Positions 26,200-34,021 are shown, numbered from the stretch's first letter. The stretch: DNA of 40,417 nt from Ruminococcus sp. (GCA_017473955.1 JAFUIK010000020.1:1-40417), one strand, 5' to 3'. A program made the numbers and translations. The notes: generated from the letters alone by a model not told the origin.

Positions 26200-26248
26200 C
26201 AAACTGTTTGACGTCTAACATTATATAATATATGGCAATATATGTCAA
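26200..26248 (-). promoter_or_regulatory. Consensus promoter and candidate MarR operator
   Basis: On the minus strand, TTGACA (26248-26243), a 17-bp spacer and TATAAT (26225-26220) match the consensus fully. CAAACAGTTTG (26210-26200), a palindrome around one base, lies just at or after the expected start site and is flanked by GTTAG and CTAAC. This is a typical place for an autorepressor site. Confidence 0.8.
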
Positions 26249-26302
26249 TCGGACGATATAAACATATTATTTGATTTGATGACTAAAAATTGTCGAAAAA
26301 AG

Positions 26303-26331
26303 TTGTATTTTAAACGTGTAAATGCTATACT
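26303..26331 (+). promoter_or_regulatory. Promoter of the lipid kinase gene
   Basis: TTGTAT at 26303-26308, a 17-bp spacer and TATACT at 26326-26331 with extended TGC. Confidence 0.65.
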
Positions 26332-26357
26332 ACCAAAAGATAAATGAGGTGATTTGA

Positions 26358-27236
26358 ATGGTACATATTTTATATAACCCAAATTCTAACTGTGGCTGTG
26401 ATACACAGGCTATGATAAATGACGCGAAAGCTAATTTTACAAAATGTGAGGTTAAGAGCCTGTTGGATATCGCTGATTTAAAAGCGTATTTTGAAACTTT
26501 TTCTATTGATGACGAAGTAGTGCTTATCGGGGGTGACGGCACATTAAACGTAGTGCTCAATAATCTTAGAGGCTATGATATTAAAAACAAGTTCTATTTA
26601 TATAAGGGCGGTACAGGCAACGATTTTTTAAGAGATATTTGTGGCACAAGCTTTGAAAACGAAAACCTAGTGCAGATAAACGAGTATATAGGCAATCTAC
26701 CTGTAGTAACAGTCAACGGTAAGGAGTATCTCTTTGTTGATAATGTCGGCTATGGCATTGACGGCAAGGTCTGCACAGCCGCTGAGGATTTAAAAGCAAA
26801 GGGTAAGCAAAAAATTAACTATACCACCTTAGCAATTAAGCTATTGCTCACATCCTACAAGCCAAACGGTGCAACAGTTACCGTTGACGGCAAAACAGAG
26901 AAGTTTGACAGAGTGTGGATGGCACCAGTAATGAACGGACTTTACTACGGTGGCGGTATGATGCCATGTCCAAAACAAGACAGAAAAAGCGATTTTATTT
27001 CCTGTTGCGTGGTTCATTCGACAAATGCGTTGCAAACACTCATTATATTCCCGTCGATTTTTAAAGGCGAGCATGTAAAGTATGAGTCAAAGGTAAGAAC
27101 TTTAAAAGGTAAGGAAATCAAGGTTGTGTTTGATAAACCTCAGGATGTCCAGATTGACGGAGAAACTATCCGCGGTGTGACAGAAATTTCTGCCGTTAAG
27201 TATGCATCCCTCAGAAAAACAGTAAAAGCTGACTAA
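26358..27236 (+). CDS. Diacylglycerol/sphingosine kinase-like lipid kinase
   Basis: 292 aa, normal for the family (DAGK catalytic domain, COG1597). These cytoplasmic enzymes phosphorylate membrane lipids such as diacylglycerol using ATP. The nucleotide motif VVLIGGDGTLNVVLNNL carries GGDGT, and YKGGTGNDFLRDI corresponds to the GTxNDFxR motif that follows it. The C-terminal beta-sandwich ends with VQIDGETIRGVTEI, the usual QxDGE signature. GAGGTG lies 6 nt before the ATG. It is divergent from the marR operon and has its own promoter and terminator. Confidence 0.9.
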   Translation: MVHILYNPNSNCGCDTQAMINDAKANFTKCEVKSLLDIADLKAYFETFSIDDEVVLIGGDGTLNVVLNNLRGYDIKNKFYLYKGGTGNDFLRDICGTSFENENLVQINEYIGNLPVVTVNGKEYLFVDNVGYGIDGKVCTAAEDLKAKGKQKINYTTLAIKLLLTSYKPNGATVTVDGKTEKFDRVWMAPVMNGLYYGGGMMPCPKQDRKSDFISCCVVHSTNALQTLIIFPSIFKGEHVKYESKVRTLKGKEIKVVFDKPQDVQIDGETIRGVTEISAVKYASLRKTVKAD

Positions 27237-27268
27237 ACGACTGTAACAATATCAATATAAAACAATGG

Positions 27269-27308
27269 GGCTGTCTTGCAATTTTCAGTAAGACAGCCTG
27301 TTGTTTTT
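27269..27308 (+). terminator. Terminator after the lipid kinase
   Basis: GGCTGTCTT (27269-27277) pairs with AAGACAGCC (27290-27298); TGTTGTTTTT follows. Confidence 0.72.
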
Positions 27309-27414
27309 AGGTAAATTATAATTTAGATGAGAATTGAACGTAAACGAACCGCCCGTAAACGTTCCTAAAAATGCATGTTGTATCTGTGCATCAAAACCAT
27401 AATGCAACACGAAT

Positions 27415-27441
27415 CGTAGGGTACGGCGTCCTCGACGTACC
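27415..27441. repeat. REP-like element, plus orientation
   Basis: Begins CGTAGGGTACGGC and ends CGACGTACC; GGTAC and GTACC pair. It is the exact reverse complement of 27668-27694. The wider gap 27309-27849 otherwise holds nothing that looks coding; it is a cluster of four such elements. Confidence 0.85.
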
Positions 27442-27505
27442 ATTATTCGAGCATTAATGAAAATGTGTATATTATTTGTGCGACAAACTAGAATGGATAG
27501 CAATT

Positions 27506-27533
27506 TGTAGGGGAGGGTCTCTGTGCCCTCCCG
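27506..27533. repeat. REP-like element, GGGAGGG stem variant
   Basis: TGTAGGGGAGGG, an 8-nt loop, then CCCTCCC. The flank TGTAG matches the others; the stem differs but pairs perfectly. Confidence 0.75.
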
Positions 27534-27591
27534 TTAAACATTCCTGATATACACATTATATTTGAGCATAAAACATAAATGTATCGCTGTT

Positions 27592-27621
27592 TGTAGGGGT
27601 CGGCATCCTTGACGACCCGCG
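27592..27621. repeat. REP-like element, GGGTCG stem variant
   Basis: TGTAGGGGTCGGC then TTGACGACCCGCG; GGGTCG pairs with CGACCC. Compared with the GTAC variants, two base pairs have changed together. Confidence 0.8.
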
Positions 27622-27667
27622 ATATACAAGGTTTTTGATTTGTAGTTCTATTGGTGCTATCGCACGC

Positions 27668-27694
27668 GGTACGTCGAGGACGCCGTACCCTACG
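27668..27694. repeat. REP-like element, minus orientation
   Basis: Begins GGTACGTCGAGG and ends GTACCCTACG. With 27415-27441 it forms an inverted pair (REPIN-like) about 225 bp apart; the inner gap holds the two other variants. Confidence 0.85.
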
Positions 27695-27849
27695 ATTTGC
27701 GATTCAATAAGGTTTATTGATACCATTAAACTATAATTTATCACTTAATTAGATAGCCCTATTTTAAACTTACAAATAAAGAATGTTAGATACTTTGCCG
27801 GTTTAGTGGACTAAATTTTGAACAAATAGCCGAAATTAAGCCTTGTTGA

Positions 27850-27878
27850 TTGACTTTATAAAGCAGTTGTAGTAAAAT
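27850..27878 (+). promoter_or_regulatory. Sigma-A promoter of hppA
   Basis: TTGACT at 27850-27855, a 17-bp spacer and TAAAAT at 27873-27878, about 35 bp before the start codon. Confidence 0.75.
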
Positions 27879-27913
27879 CTTATGCATATTTAATAAGGAG
27901 GAGTGCCATTTTT

Positions 27914-30031
27914 ATGGAAAACTATCTTGTTATTGCGACCTTTGTCGGTGCGGTACTGGCTATTCTTTTCGCTGTTATTATGGCTAAAAGAGTGCTAAGT
28001 TTCGACGAAGGCACAGAAAAAATGAAGAAAATTTCAGCAAATATCCGTCAGGGTGCTAACGCTTACCTCAAAAGACAGTACACAATTGTATCTGCGTTTT
28101 TCGGCGGTATGTTCGTTATCCTCTGCATAATGGCGGCATGTAAGATGCTCACTTGGTATGTTCCGTTTGCGTTTATTACAGGCGGTCTGTTCTCAGGTCT
28201 TTCGGGCTTTATCGGTATGAAGATTGCGACAGCCGCAAACGCTCGTACAGCTAATGCTTGCAGAACAGGTCTTAACAAGGGCTTGCGTGTTGCTTTCTCG
28301 GCTGGCTCTGTTATGGGCTTCACTGTAGTAGGTTTGGGACTTTTAGACATCTCTATCTGGTTCTTCTTACTCAGATATGTGTTCGGTTGCTCCGCTTCCG
28401 AAATCACAAGTGCTATGCTTACTTTCGGTATGGGTGCTTCATCAATGGCACTTTTTGCCCGTGTTGGTGGCGGTATCTTTACTAAAGCCGCTGACGTTGG
28501 TGCTGACCTTGTTGGTAAGGTTGAAGCAGGTATTCCTGAAGATGACCCACGTAACCCCGCTTGTATCGCTGACAACGTAGGCGATAACGTAGGTGACGTT
28601 GCTGGTATGGGTGCTGACCTTTACGAGTCATATGTAGGTTCAATTATTTCAGCTTCCGCTTTAGGTGTTGCCGCTTTCTCTAATCTTCACAACGGTGAGT
28701 TCGGCTTTAGAGCTATGGCTGTTCCTATGCTCATCGCGGCAGTTGGTATTCTCTGCTCAATTTTAGGTACATTCTTTGTACGTACAAAGGAAAACGCTAC
28801 ACAGAAAATGCTCTTAAAGTCACTTTCACGTGGTACAAACCTTTCAGCTGTTGTGATCGCTGTTGCGGCTTTCCCGCTTATTTACTTTGTTTTAGGTAAA
28901 GAAAACTTAGGTTTCTACTTTGCGATTATCGCGGGCTTACTTGCAGGTGTGCTCATCGGTCTTTCAACCGAGTACTTCACATCTGACTCTTACAAGCCAA
29001 CAAAGAACCTTGCTTCTAAGTCAGAAACAGGCTCTGCTACTATCATCATCGGCGGTTTAGGTCTTGGTATGCTTTCAACAGTGCTTCCAATCGTTATTGT
29101 TGGTGCTTGTGTACTTGTTGCTTACTTCGTTTCAGCAGGCAACTTAACAGAAGCAGGCGGTGCGTCCGCTGGTCTTTACGGTATCGCTTTAGCCGCTGTT
29201 GGTATGCTTTCAACTTTAGGTATCACTCTTGCAACAGATGCTTACGGCCCTGTTGCTGATAACGCAGGCGGTATCGCTGAAATGGCAGGTCTTGAGCCAG
29301 AAGTTAGACAGAGAACAGATGCTCTTGACTCACTTGGTAACACAACTGCTGCTACAGGTAAGGGCTTTGCTATCGGTTCAGCCGCACTTACAGCTTTAGC
29401 ACTTATCGCTTCATATATTGAGAAAGCTCAGGAAGTTGGTTCAACAGTTAACTTTGAAACATTCACAGTTATGGATCCGCTCGTACTTGTTGGCTTATTC
29501 ATCGGTGCTTGCTTACCATTCGTATTCGCAGCTCTCACAATGGACGCTGTAGGTCGTGCCGCTCAGTCAGTTGTTATCGAGGTTAGACGCCAGTTTAAGG
29601 CTATTAAGGGTCTTATCGACGGCAAGGCTGACGCTGACTATGCAAAATGCGTTGACCTTTGTACAAAGTCAAGCTTGAAGGAAATGATTCTTCCTACAAT
29701 CGTAGCGGTTGTTACTCCTGTTGTAGTTGGTCTTATCTTAGGCGTTAAGGGCGTAGTTGGTATGCTCGCAGGTGCTACAGTTACAGGCTTCTTGCTCGCT
29801 GTATTTATGTCAAACTCAGGCGGTGCTTGGGATAACGCTAAGAAGTACATCGAGTCAGGTGTTCACGGCGGTAAGGGTTCTGACCAGCACAAGGCTGCTG
29901 TTGTTGGTGACACAGTAGGTGACCCATTCAAGGACACATCAGGTCCATCAATTAACATCCTTATTAAGCTCCTTTCGATGGTTTCAATCGTATTCGCGGC
30001 TTTGGTTGTTAACTTCTCAATTTTAGGTTAA
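27914..30031 (+). CDS. hppA: Membrane-bound ion-pumping pyrophosphatase, K+-dependent type
   Basis: 705 aa, full length, with about 16 membrane helices. It couples pyrophosphate hydrolysis to pumping of H+ or Na+ across the cell membrane. The active site shows DVGADLVGKVEAGIPEDDPR and NVGDNVGDVAGMGADLYES in the first half, TDAYGPVADNAGGIAEMAGL in the middle, and GSDQHKAAVVGDTVGDPFKD near the end. In GNTTAATGKGFAIGSAAL the Ala after GNTTA, rather than Lys, marks the K+-dependent class. Na+ or H+ specificity cannot be fixed by eye. AAGGAGGAG supports the start. Codon use looks highly expressed. Confidence 0.97.
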   Translation: MENYLVIATFVGAVLAILFAVIMAKRVLSFDEGTEKMKKISANIRQGANAYLKRQYTIVSAFFGGMFVILCIMAACKMLTWYVPFAFITGGLFSGLSGFIGMKIATAANARTANACRTGLNKGLRVAFSAGSVMGFTVVGLGLLDISIWFFLLRYVFGCSASEITSAMLTFGMGASSMALFARVGGGIFTKAADVGADLVGKVEAGIPEDDPRNPACIADNVGDNVGDVAGMGADLYESYVGSIISASALGVAAFSNLHNGEFGFRAMAVPMLIAAVGILCSILGTFFVRTKENATQKMLLKSLSRGTNLSAVVIAVAAFPLIYFVLGKENLGFYFAIIAGLLAGVLIGLSTEYFTSDSYKPTKNLASKSETGSATIIIGGLGLGMLSTVLPIVIVGACVLVAYFVSAGNLTEAGGASAGLYGIALAAVGMLSTLGITLATDAYGPVADNAGGIAEMAGLEPEVRQRTDALDSLGNTTAATGKGFAIGSAALTALALIASYIEKAQEVGSTVNFETFTVMDPLVLVGLFIGACLPFVFAALTMDAVGRAAQSVVIEVRRQFKAIKGLIDGKADADYAKCVDLCTKSSLKEMILPTIVAVVTPVVVGLILGVKGVVGMLAGATVTGFLLAVFMSNSGGAWDNAKKYIESGVHGGKGSDQHKAAVVGDTVGDPFKDTSGPSINILIKLLSMVSIVFAALVVNFSILG

Positions 30032-30050
30032 TTTTATAGTTAAAATATAC

Positions 30051-30087
30051 AAACAGCGTGTGATATTTTTTACACGCTGTTTTTTTG
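30051..30087 (+). terminator. Terminator after hppA
   Basis: AAACAGCGTGT (30051-30061) pairs with ACACGCTGTTT (30072-30082), followed by T to 30087. Confidence 0.92.
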
Positions 30088-30093
30088 TATTCG

Positions 30094-30122
30094 TTGAAAG
30101 CTGTGCATAAGAAGAGTATAAT
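30094..30122 (+). promoter_or_regulatory. Sigma-A promoter of the dockerin/zinc-ribbon gene
   Basis: TTGAAA at 30094-30099, a 17-bp spacer and a perfect TATAAT at 30117-30122. Confidence 0.75.
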
Positions 30123-30159
30123 TAAAGAAAGGATTTGTATTTTAATTGGAGGTTAGAAT

Positions 30160-32301
30160 ATGAAAAAATATATAAGTATTTTGCTGGTTTTGACAATGCT
30201 TGCGTCGTTTGTTTCGATATCAGCATCAGCGTATAGCTGGGATGATCCTGATGCTATTACAGTTGATGAAGCGGTCGCTGAATACGAAGCTGAAACAGGC
30301 GAAGAGGTTGAAACATTCAGATATTACTTCCTTATGCCAAACGGCTCTAACGGAGAGCGTGGCAATGACGAGTTCTCAATGTATTATGATAAGTATCATG
30401 CAAGCTGGTACACAAGGTTTGAGGATGGTACACCTACAACAAACACAGCGTGTATTTACTGGTGGGACTCGGATGTTGCTGACCCTGATGGTTGGATTGG
30501 TTATCTCCCATCAGGAGTTGATGAAAATGACCCTGATGTTTACTATGCAGATGTTCCTGTAGCTGCAACAACAATTATCTGGAACAATGGCGTTGACGGT
30601 GGTATGGATCCTGATGATCCTATCTACTATAGCAGTGCCCAGACAGTCAACATCCCTTGTGAATATTATGACGCGGGCGAGTCACCAAACTATCCTAACG
30701 GCACAGAAAACTTCGATGAAATGATTTTTGTTATCACTCCTGGTCTTGTCCATACCAGTGATTTATCACTTAAGCTGACTTGCGATGGAGAATGGTACTA
30801 CTATTATGGCAACGGCTGTTATGGTTTTACTGAAAACGGTGACGAAGATGACTGTCTGCGTGACGATCACTTTGATGCATCAGGTAACCATATTGGAAAG
30901 CATACTCCTTCAGTTGACCTGACAAATTGTGTTATCGCAGGAGCTGACGAAACCGACCCGTCTAAAATCAATGGTACAGTCCACGGATATATGGGCGATG
31001 CTGACGGTGACGGCGAAGTTTCAGTTATGGATGCAACTGAAATCCAGCTTTATGTCGCTCGACTGAAAGCTATGGACGAAGTTTCTGTTCTGCTGTCTGA
31101 AGTTGACCGCGACGGCGATACATCCGTAATGGACGCGACAGAGATTCAGCTTTTTGTAGCTAGGCTTAAAACATCTGACGTAATCGGCAGAATTCTGTAC
31201 ACTCCTATCAACGAATTGGACCCTGAAAAGTACACCTACATCAAGGCGGATGGAGAGTACTATATGGTACCCCCTGATAGCAAAATCTTTACTTACACCT
31301 CATACTTAGCGTGCGACAGAAAGCTTGCTTCGGTTGATGTAGATATTGACTATGACCATAACGGTCTTAAATTTGTGCCCGATGTTGATAAATACGGCGA
31401 CTATACAGGAAACGAGTTTCCTAACCTTAAAGCTCCTGTATACAACTTTAGTGTGCCCAGTAGAATAAGTTATAATATGTCTTTTGTTTCGGGAGTAAGG
31501 TTCCCTGTTCAGGATAGCGTGAGGACAGAAGATAACATTCTGTTCTCAGGTCAGTTTGAAGTTATAGGTGGTCCGGGTGTTTATGAGCTGGATACACGCA
31601 TTATAGTATTAGGTGATACAAATAACAACAGAATTGTTTACAATTATGAACAGATAGACGAAACTGCTGTTGTAATGATAGACAGCGAAATTAACTGCGA
31701 TAAATCGCCTGTTCCGACAGAACCACCTACAGTTCCTGTACTGAAATGTGACATTTGCTCTTCATCGAATGCGTATTATTCTGATCAGGGATACCAGCTT
31801 TGTGGGACTTGTTTATATTACAATAAGCACCTTATTTGTGATAGCTGTGGAGATTATGGTGCAACATATAAATACGGTGACAAAAAATATTGTTACAATT
31901 GCAAGTACACCGATTGTGATAAATGTGGTACTGCTGTTTCTAGTCTTTACTACTATAATGGTTATGACCTGTGTTACAACTGTTACTATTCTATGAGGTA
32001 CACCAATTGTGACAGATGCGGAACTTCTGTATCTACCCCTTACTACTATGATGGCTATGAACTGTGTTTGAGTTGTTACAACAATTTGTCTTCAAGGATA
32101 TACTGCGACAATTGCGGTACCTATGTTTATAGTCCTAGTTATTACAAAGGCTATAAACTGTGTTACAGTTGTTATTTAAGTATGAGCAATTCTGTGACAT
32201 GTTATTACTGCAAAGATCATGTCTCCGCATATAAACAGATTGTAGTTTCAGGAATATACAGATATGTTTGTTATCCTTGCTATTATACTAAAGTGTATTG
32301 A
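30160..32301 (+). CDS. Secreted multi-domain protein: N-terminal module, central dockerin, cohesin-like module, six CxxC..CxxC modules
   Basis: 713 aa; TGGAGG 7 nt before the ATG; signal peptide ending SISASA near residue 24. Residues about 45-270 form a Trp/Tyr/Asp-rich module (FYYFLMPNGSNGERG-like text, CIYWWDSDVADPDGW, TIIWNNGVDGGMDPDDP, EWYYYYGNGCYGF) common in secreted Ruminococcus proteins and probably carbohydrate-related. Residues about 277-340 are a type I dockerin with two repeats (GDADGDGEVSVMD, EVDRDGDTSVMD). Residues about 347-510 look like a cohesin (FTYTSYLACDRKLASVDVDI, ILFSGQFEVIGGPGVYELDT). After a PTEPPTVPV linker, residues about 528-713 hold six CxxC-x(14-19)-CxxC units, for example CDKC...CYNC and CDRC...CLSC, 24 cysteines in all. 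These resemble LIM or zinc-ribbon modules but on an exported protein. Function unknown; an adaptor scaffoldin is plausible. Confidence 0.82.
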   Translation: MKKYISILLVLTMLASFVSISASAYSWDDPDAITVDEAVAEYEAETGEEVETFRYYFLMPNGSNGERGNDEFSMYYDKYHASWYTRFEDGTPTTNTACIYWWDSDVADPDGWIGYLPSGVDENDPDVYYADVPVAATTIIWNNGVDGGMDPDDPIYYSSAQTVNIPCEYYDAGESPNYPNGTENFDEMIFVITPGLVHTSDLSLKLTCDGEWYYYYGNGCYGFTENGDEDDCLRDDHFDASGNHIGKHTPSVDLTNCVIAGADETDPSKINGTVHGYMGDADGDGEVSVMDATEIQLYVARLKAMDEVSVLLSEVDRDGDTSVMDATEIQLFVARLKTSDVIGRILYTPINELDPEKYTYIKADGEYYMVPPDSKIFTYTSYLACDRKLASVDVDIDYDHNGLKFVPDVDKYGDYTGNEFPNLKAPVYNFSVPSRISYNMSFVSGVRFPVQDSVRTEDNILFSGQFEVIGGPGVYELDTRIIVLGDTNNNRIVYNYEQIDETAVVMIDSEINCDKSPVPTEPPTVPVLKCDICSSSNAYYSDQGYQLCGTCLYYNKHLICDSCGDYGATYKYGDKKYCYNCKYTDCDKCGTAVSSLYYYNGYDLCYNCYYSMRYTNCDRCGTSVSTPYYYDGYELCLSCYNNLSSRIYCDNCGTYVYSPSYYKGYKLCYSCYLSMSNSVTCYYCKDHVSAYKQIVVSGIYRYVCYPCYYTKVY

Positions 32302-32336
32302 TACTATTTAATACGGTATTAAAAATCATTTCTGTT

Positions 32337-32371
32337 ACCCCCGCTCGACTTTAATGTAGGGCGGGGGTTTC
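32337..32371 (+). terminator. Probable terminator after the dockerin/zinc-ribbon gene
   Basis: ACCCCCGC (32337-32344) pairs with GCGGGGGT (32361-32368); only a short T-run follows. The loop includes ATGTAGG, like the start of the REP elements. Confidence 0.6.
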
Positions 32372-32458
32372 CATAGATAAAACTTTACTTTTTTTACACG
32401 GCACTTTATGTGACATCAGGAGATTTTTACCGAATAATTCCCTTTTGGAACCAAAATT

Positions 32459-32472
32459 CGAACACTCGTTCG
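32459..32472. promoter_or_regulatory. LexA-box-like palindrome
   Basis: CGAACACTCGTTCG fits the Gram-positive LexA (DinR) pattern CGAAC-N4-GTTCG exactly, and the inverted repeat extends to ATTCGAAC/GTTCGAAT. No DNA-repair gene adjoins it. The gap 32372-32680 otherwise has no recognisable feature apart from a TGCTAAAAT extended -10 near 32610-32620. Confidence 0.5.
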
Positions 32473-32680
32473 AATAATTCGCAAGAAGAATTAACAATTA
32501 CCATTCTGTATCCTTTTTATCACTTTGAGAATTAACGATGAATAAACTGTAAGTCGGATATATAAAGGTGTAACTGGAAGTTCTGTGATGCTTTTGCTAA
32601 AATATAGTCATAAGATAGATATATGAATTATTTATATATAAACATTTATGAAATACTTTAGGATTTGAGGAGGTCTAAAA

Positions 32681-32851
32681 ATGCGTATTAGCGTAATGGG
32701 CGAAAAAGTGTCAGACACAGTAGTAAAAATGTATGTAAACGAACTTCTCAAGGTACACCCGGAGAGAAAGGTGTCCGCTGTGGATATCATCGTTGAGGGT
32801 GATTTTTTGAAGGTCAAGTGTGAATACGAACCGCTTGACAACATCGCGTGA
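32681..32851 (+). CDS. Small conserved-looking protein of 56 residues, unknown function
   Basis: The ORF begins 7 nt after GAGGAGG (32667-32673) and is followed within two bases by a strong terminator, so it is very likely a real gene. The product starts MRISVMGEKVSDTVVKMYV and ends CEYEPLDNIA. It has alternating strand/helix character, an even mix of charged residues and no membrane segment or signal peptide. The segment KVSAVDIIVEGDFLKV suggests a small alpha/beta fold. The family is not recognised. A LexA-like site lies about 210 bp upstream, but a link is speculative. Confidence 0.7.
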   Translation: MRISVMGEKVSDTVVKMYVNELLKVHPERKVSAVDIIVEGDFLKVKCEYEPLDNIA

Positions 32852-32852
32852 G

Positions 32853-32882
32853 AAAAGCCTCCTGAAAAACAGGAGGCTTTTT
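32853..32882 (+). terminator. Terminator after the 56-residue ORF
   Basis: AAAAGCCTCCTG (32853-32864), loop AAAAA, CAGGAGGCTTTT (32870-32881); 12 perfect pairs. Confidence 0.93.
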
Positions 32883-32887
32883 ACGTG

Positions 32888-32916
32888 TTGATTTATTTGC
32901 TTTTAACGGCTATACT
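32888..32916 (+). promoter_or_regulatory. Promoter of the Ca2+/Na+ antiporter gene
   Basis: TTGATT at 32888-32893, a 17-bp spacer and TATACT at 32911-32916. Confidence 0.68.
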
Positions 32917-32933
32917 ATTAGAGGATTTCATTT

Positions 32934-32955
32934 CACTGTTGATATATCAACAGTG
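32934..32955. promoter_or_regulatory. Perfect 22-bp palindrome in the antiporter leader
   Basis: CACTGTTGATA and TATCAACAGTG form a perfect palindrome between the promoter and the ribosome site GGAGGG (32961-32966). It could be an operator just downstream of the start site, or an RNA hairpin with loop TATA that affects translation. Confidence 0.7.
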
Positions 32956-32969
32956 TTTGCGGAGGGCTT

Positions 32970-33905
32970 ATGATATTACTTAACATATTACTGCTTTTAG
33001 TCGGCTTTGTATTGCTCATAAAAGGTGCCGACTTTTTTGTTGACGGTAGCTCGTCTATAGCAAAGCTGTTGAAGGTGCCGTCGGTCGTAATCGGTCTGAC
33101 GATTGTTGCACTAGGCACTTCTGCCCCTGAGGCGGCTGTCAGTATTGCAGCAGGTATTAACGGAAGCAACGAAATCGCAATAAGCAACGTTGTCGGTTCA
33201 AATATCTTCAATATGCTTATGGTTGTCGGTTTTTGTGCAATTATCAAATCGTTTGACCTAGACAAAACTATACTAAAACGCGACTTTCCAGTCAATATAG
33301 TTGCTGTCACTCTTTTGTTGGTAGTTATGTTTTTAGGAAGTATGCTTAGCAGGCTTGACGGTATTATTATGCTTGTGCTTATGATTGCATACGTCGTCTG
33401 GCTTGTAATAAATGCACTGAAAAACCGCGAAGAAGGTAATAGTAACATCAAAACTATTTCGCCGATATTAAGCGTTGTGTATATCGTGGGCGGTTTAGCG
33501 GCTGTAATATTCGGTGGCGATTTGGTTGTAGATAACGCAACTGTGCTCGCACAGGCTATGGGCTGGAGCGAGACGCTGATTGGTATGACAATTATCGCGA
33601 TTGGCACATCACTTCCTGAGCTTGTCACAAGCATCGTGGCATCCAAAAAAGGCGAAAACGGCTTAGCTTTAGGCAACGTTGTCGGCTCGAACATTTTTAA
33701 CATACTGTTCATTCTGGGTTTATCAAGTACGATATCTCCGATTGCTGTAGATACAAATGCGATTATAAATACAGTGTTGTTGCTTATTATGACCGTTTTG
33801 ATGTATCTCGTCTGCGTAGCAAGAAAGAAGCTTGGCAGACTCGAGGGCATAATTATGGTGTCTCTGTACGCATTATACACAGGATATCTGCTTTACGTAG
33901 GATAA
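32970..33905 (+). CDS. Calcium/sodium antiporter (CaCA family, YrbG type)
   Basis: 311 aa, about ten membrane helices in two homologous halves. It should exchange Ca2+ (or Na+) for another cation across the cell membrane. The two alpha-repeats are LGTSAPEAAVSIAAGING with NVVGSNIFNMLMVVG, and IGTSLPELVTSIVASKKG with NVVGSNIFNILFILG; the Glu in each PE is the expected ion ligand. The start at 32970 has GGAGGG close by. The gene has its own promoter, leader palindrome and terminator, so it is probably regulated individually. Confidence 0.94.
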   Translation: MILLNILLLLVGFVLLIKGADFFVDGSSSIAKLLKVPSVVIGLTIVALGTSAPEAAVSIAAGINGSNEIAISNVVGSNIFNMLMVVGFCAIIKSFDLDKTILKRDFPVNIVAVTLLLVVMFLGSMLSRLDGIIMLVLMIAYVVWLVINALKNREEGNSNIKTISPILSVVYIVGGLAAVIFGGDLVVDNATVLAQAMGWSETLIGMTIIAIGTSLPELVTSIVASKKGENGLALGNVVGSNIFNILFILGLSSTISPIAVDTNAIINTVLLLIMTVLMYLVCVARKKLGRLEGIIMVSLYALYTGYLLYVG

Positions 33906-33918
33906 ATATAACTAACGT

Positions 33919-33951
33919 AAAAACTCCCCACAGGAATGTGGGGAGTTTTTG
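33919..33951 (+). terminator. Terminator after the antiporter
   Basis: AAAACTCCCCACA, loop GGAA, TGTGGGGAGTTTT, then T. Very strong. Confidence 0.94.
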
Positions 33952-33961
33952 TATGTTTGAT

Positions 33962-33993
33962 TTTGTGAGGGCTGCGGACCTCAAACGCTTATT
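33962..33993. repeat. 32-bp direct repeat, copy 1
   Basis: Begins TTTGTGAGGGCTGCGG and ends AACGCTTATT. It is identical to 34250-34281. TGAGG and CCTCA within it can pair. Confidence 0.9.
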
Positions 33994-34021
33994 GATATCA
34001 CGTTTCGCTCACCTCGCGTCT

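Noticed and set aside
27415-27694. CRISPR array
   Set aside because: The repeats are palindromic, in both orientations, of unequal spacing and with variable stems; this fits REP elements, and no cas genes are present.
32933-33880. Open frame of 315 codons on the minus strand opposite the antiporter
   Set aside because: It is the antisense shadow of a clear CaCA gene, is rich in Ser/Thr/Pro/Ile as shadows are, and lacks a ribosome site.
33965-33993. tRNA-like anticodon stem in the 32-bp repeat (GCGGACCTCAAACGC)
   Set aside because: No acceptor stem, D-loop or T-loop (GGTTCRANNCC) could be fitted around it.
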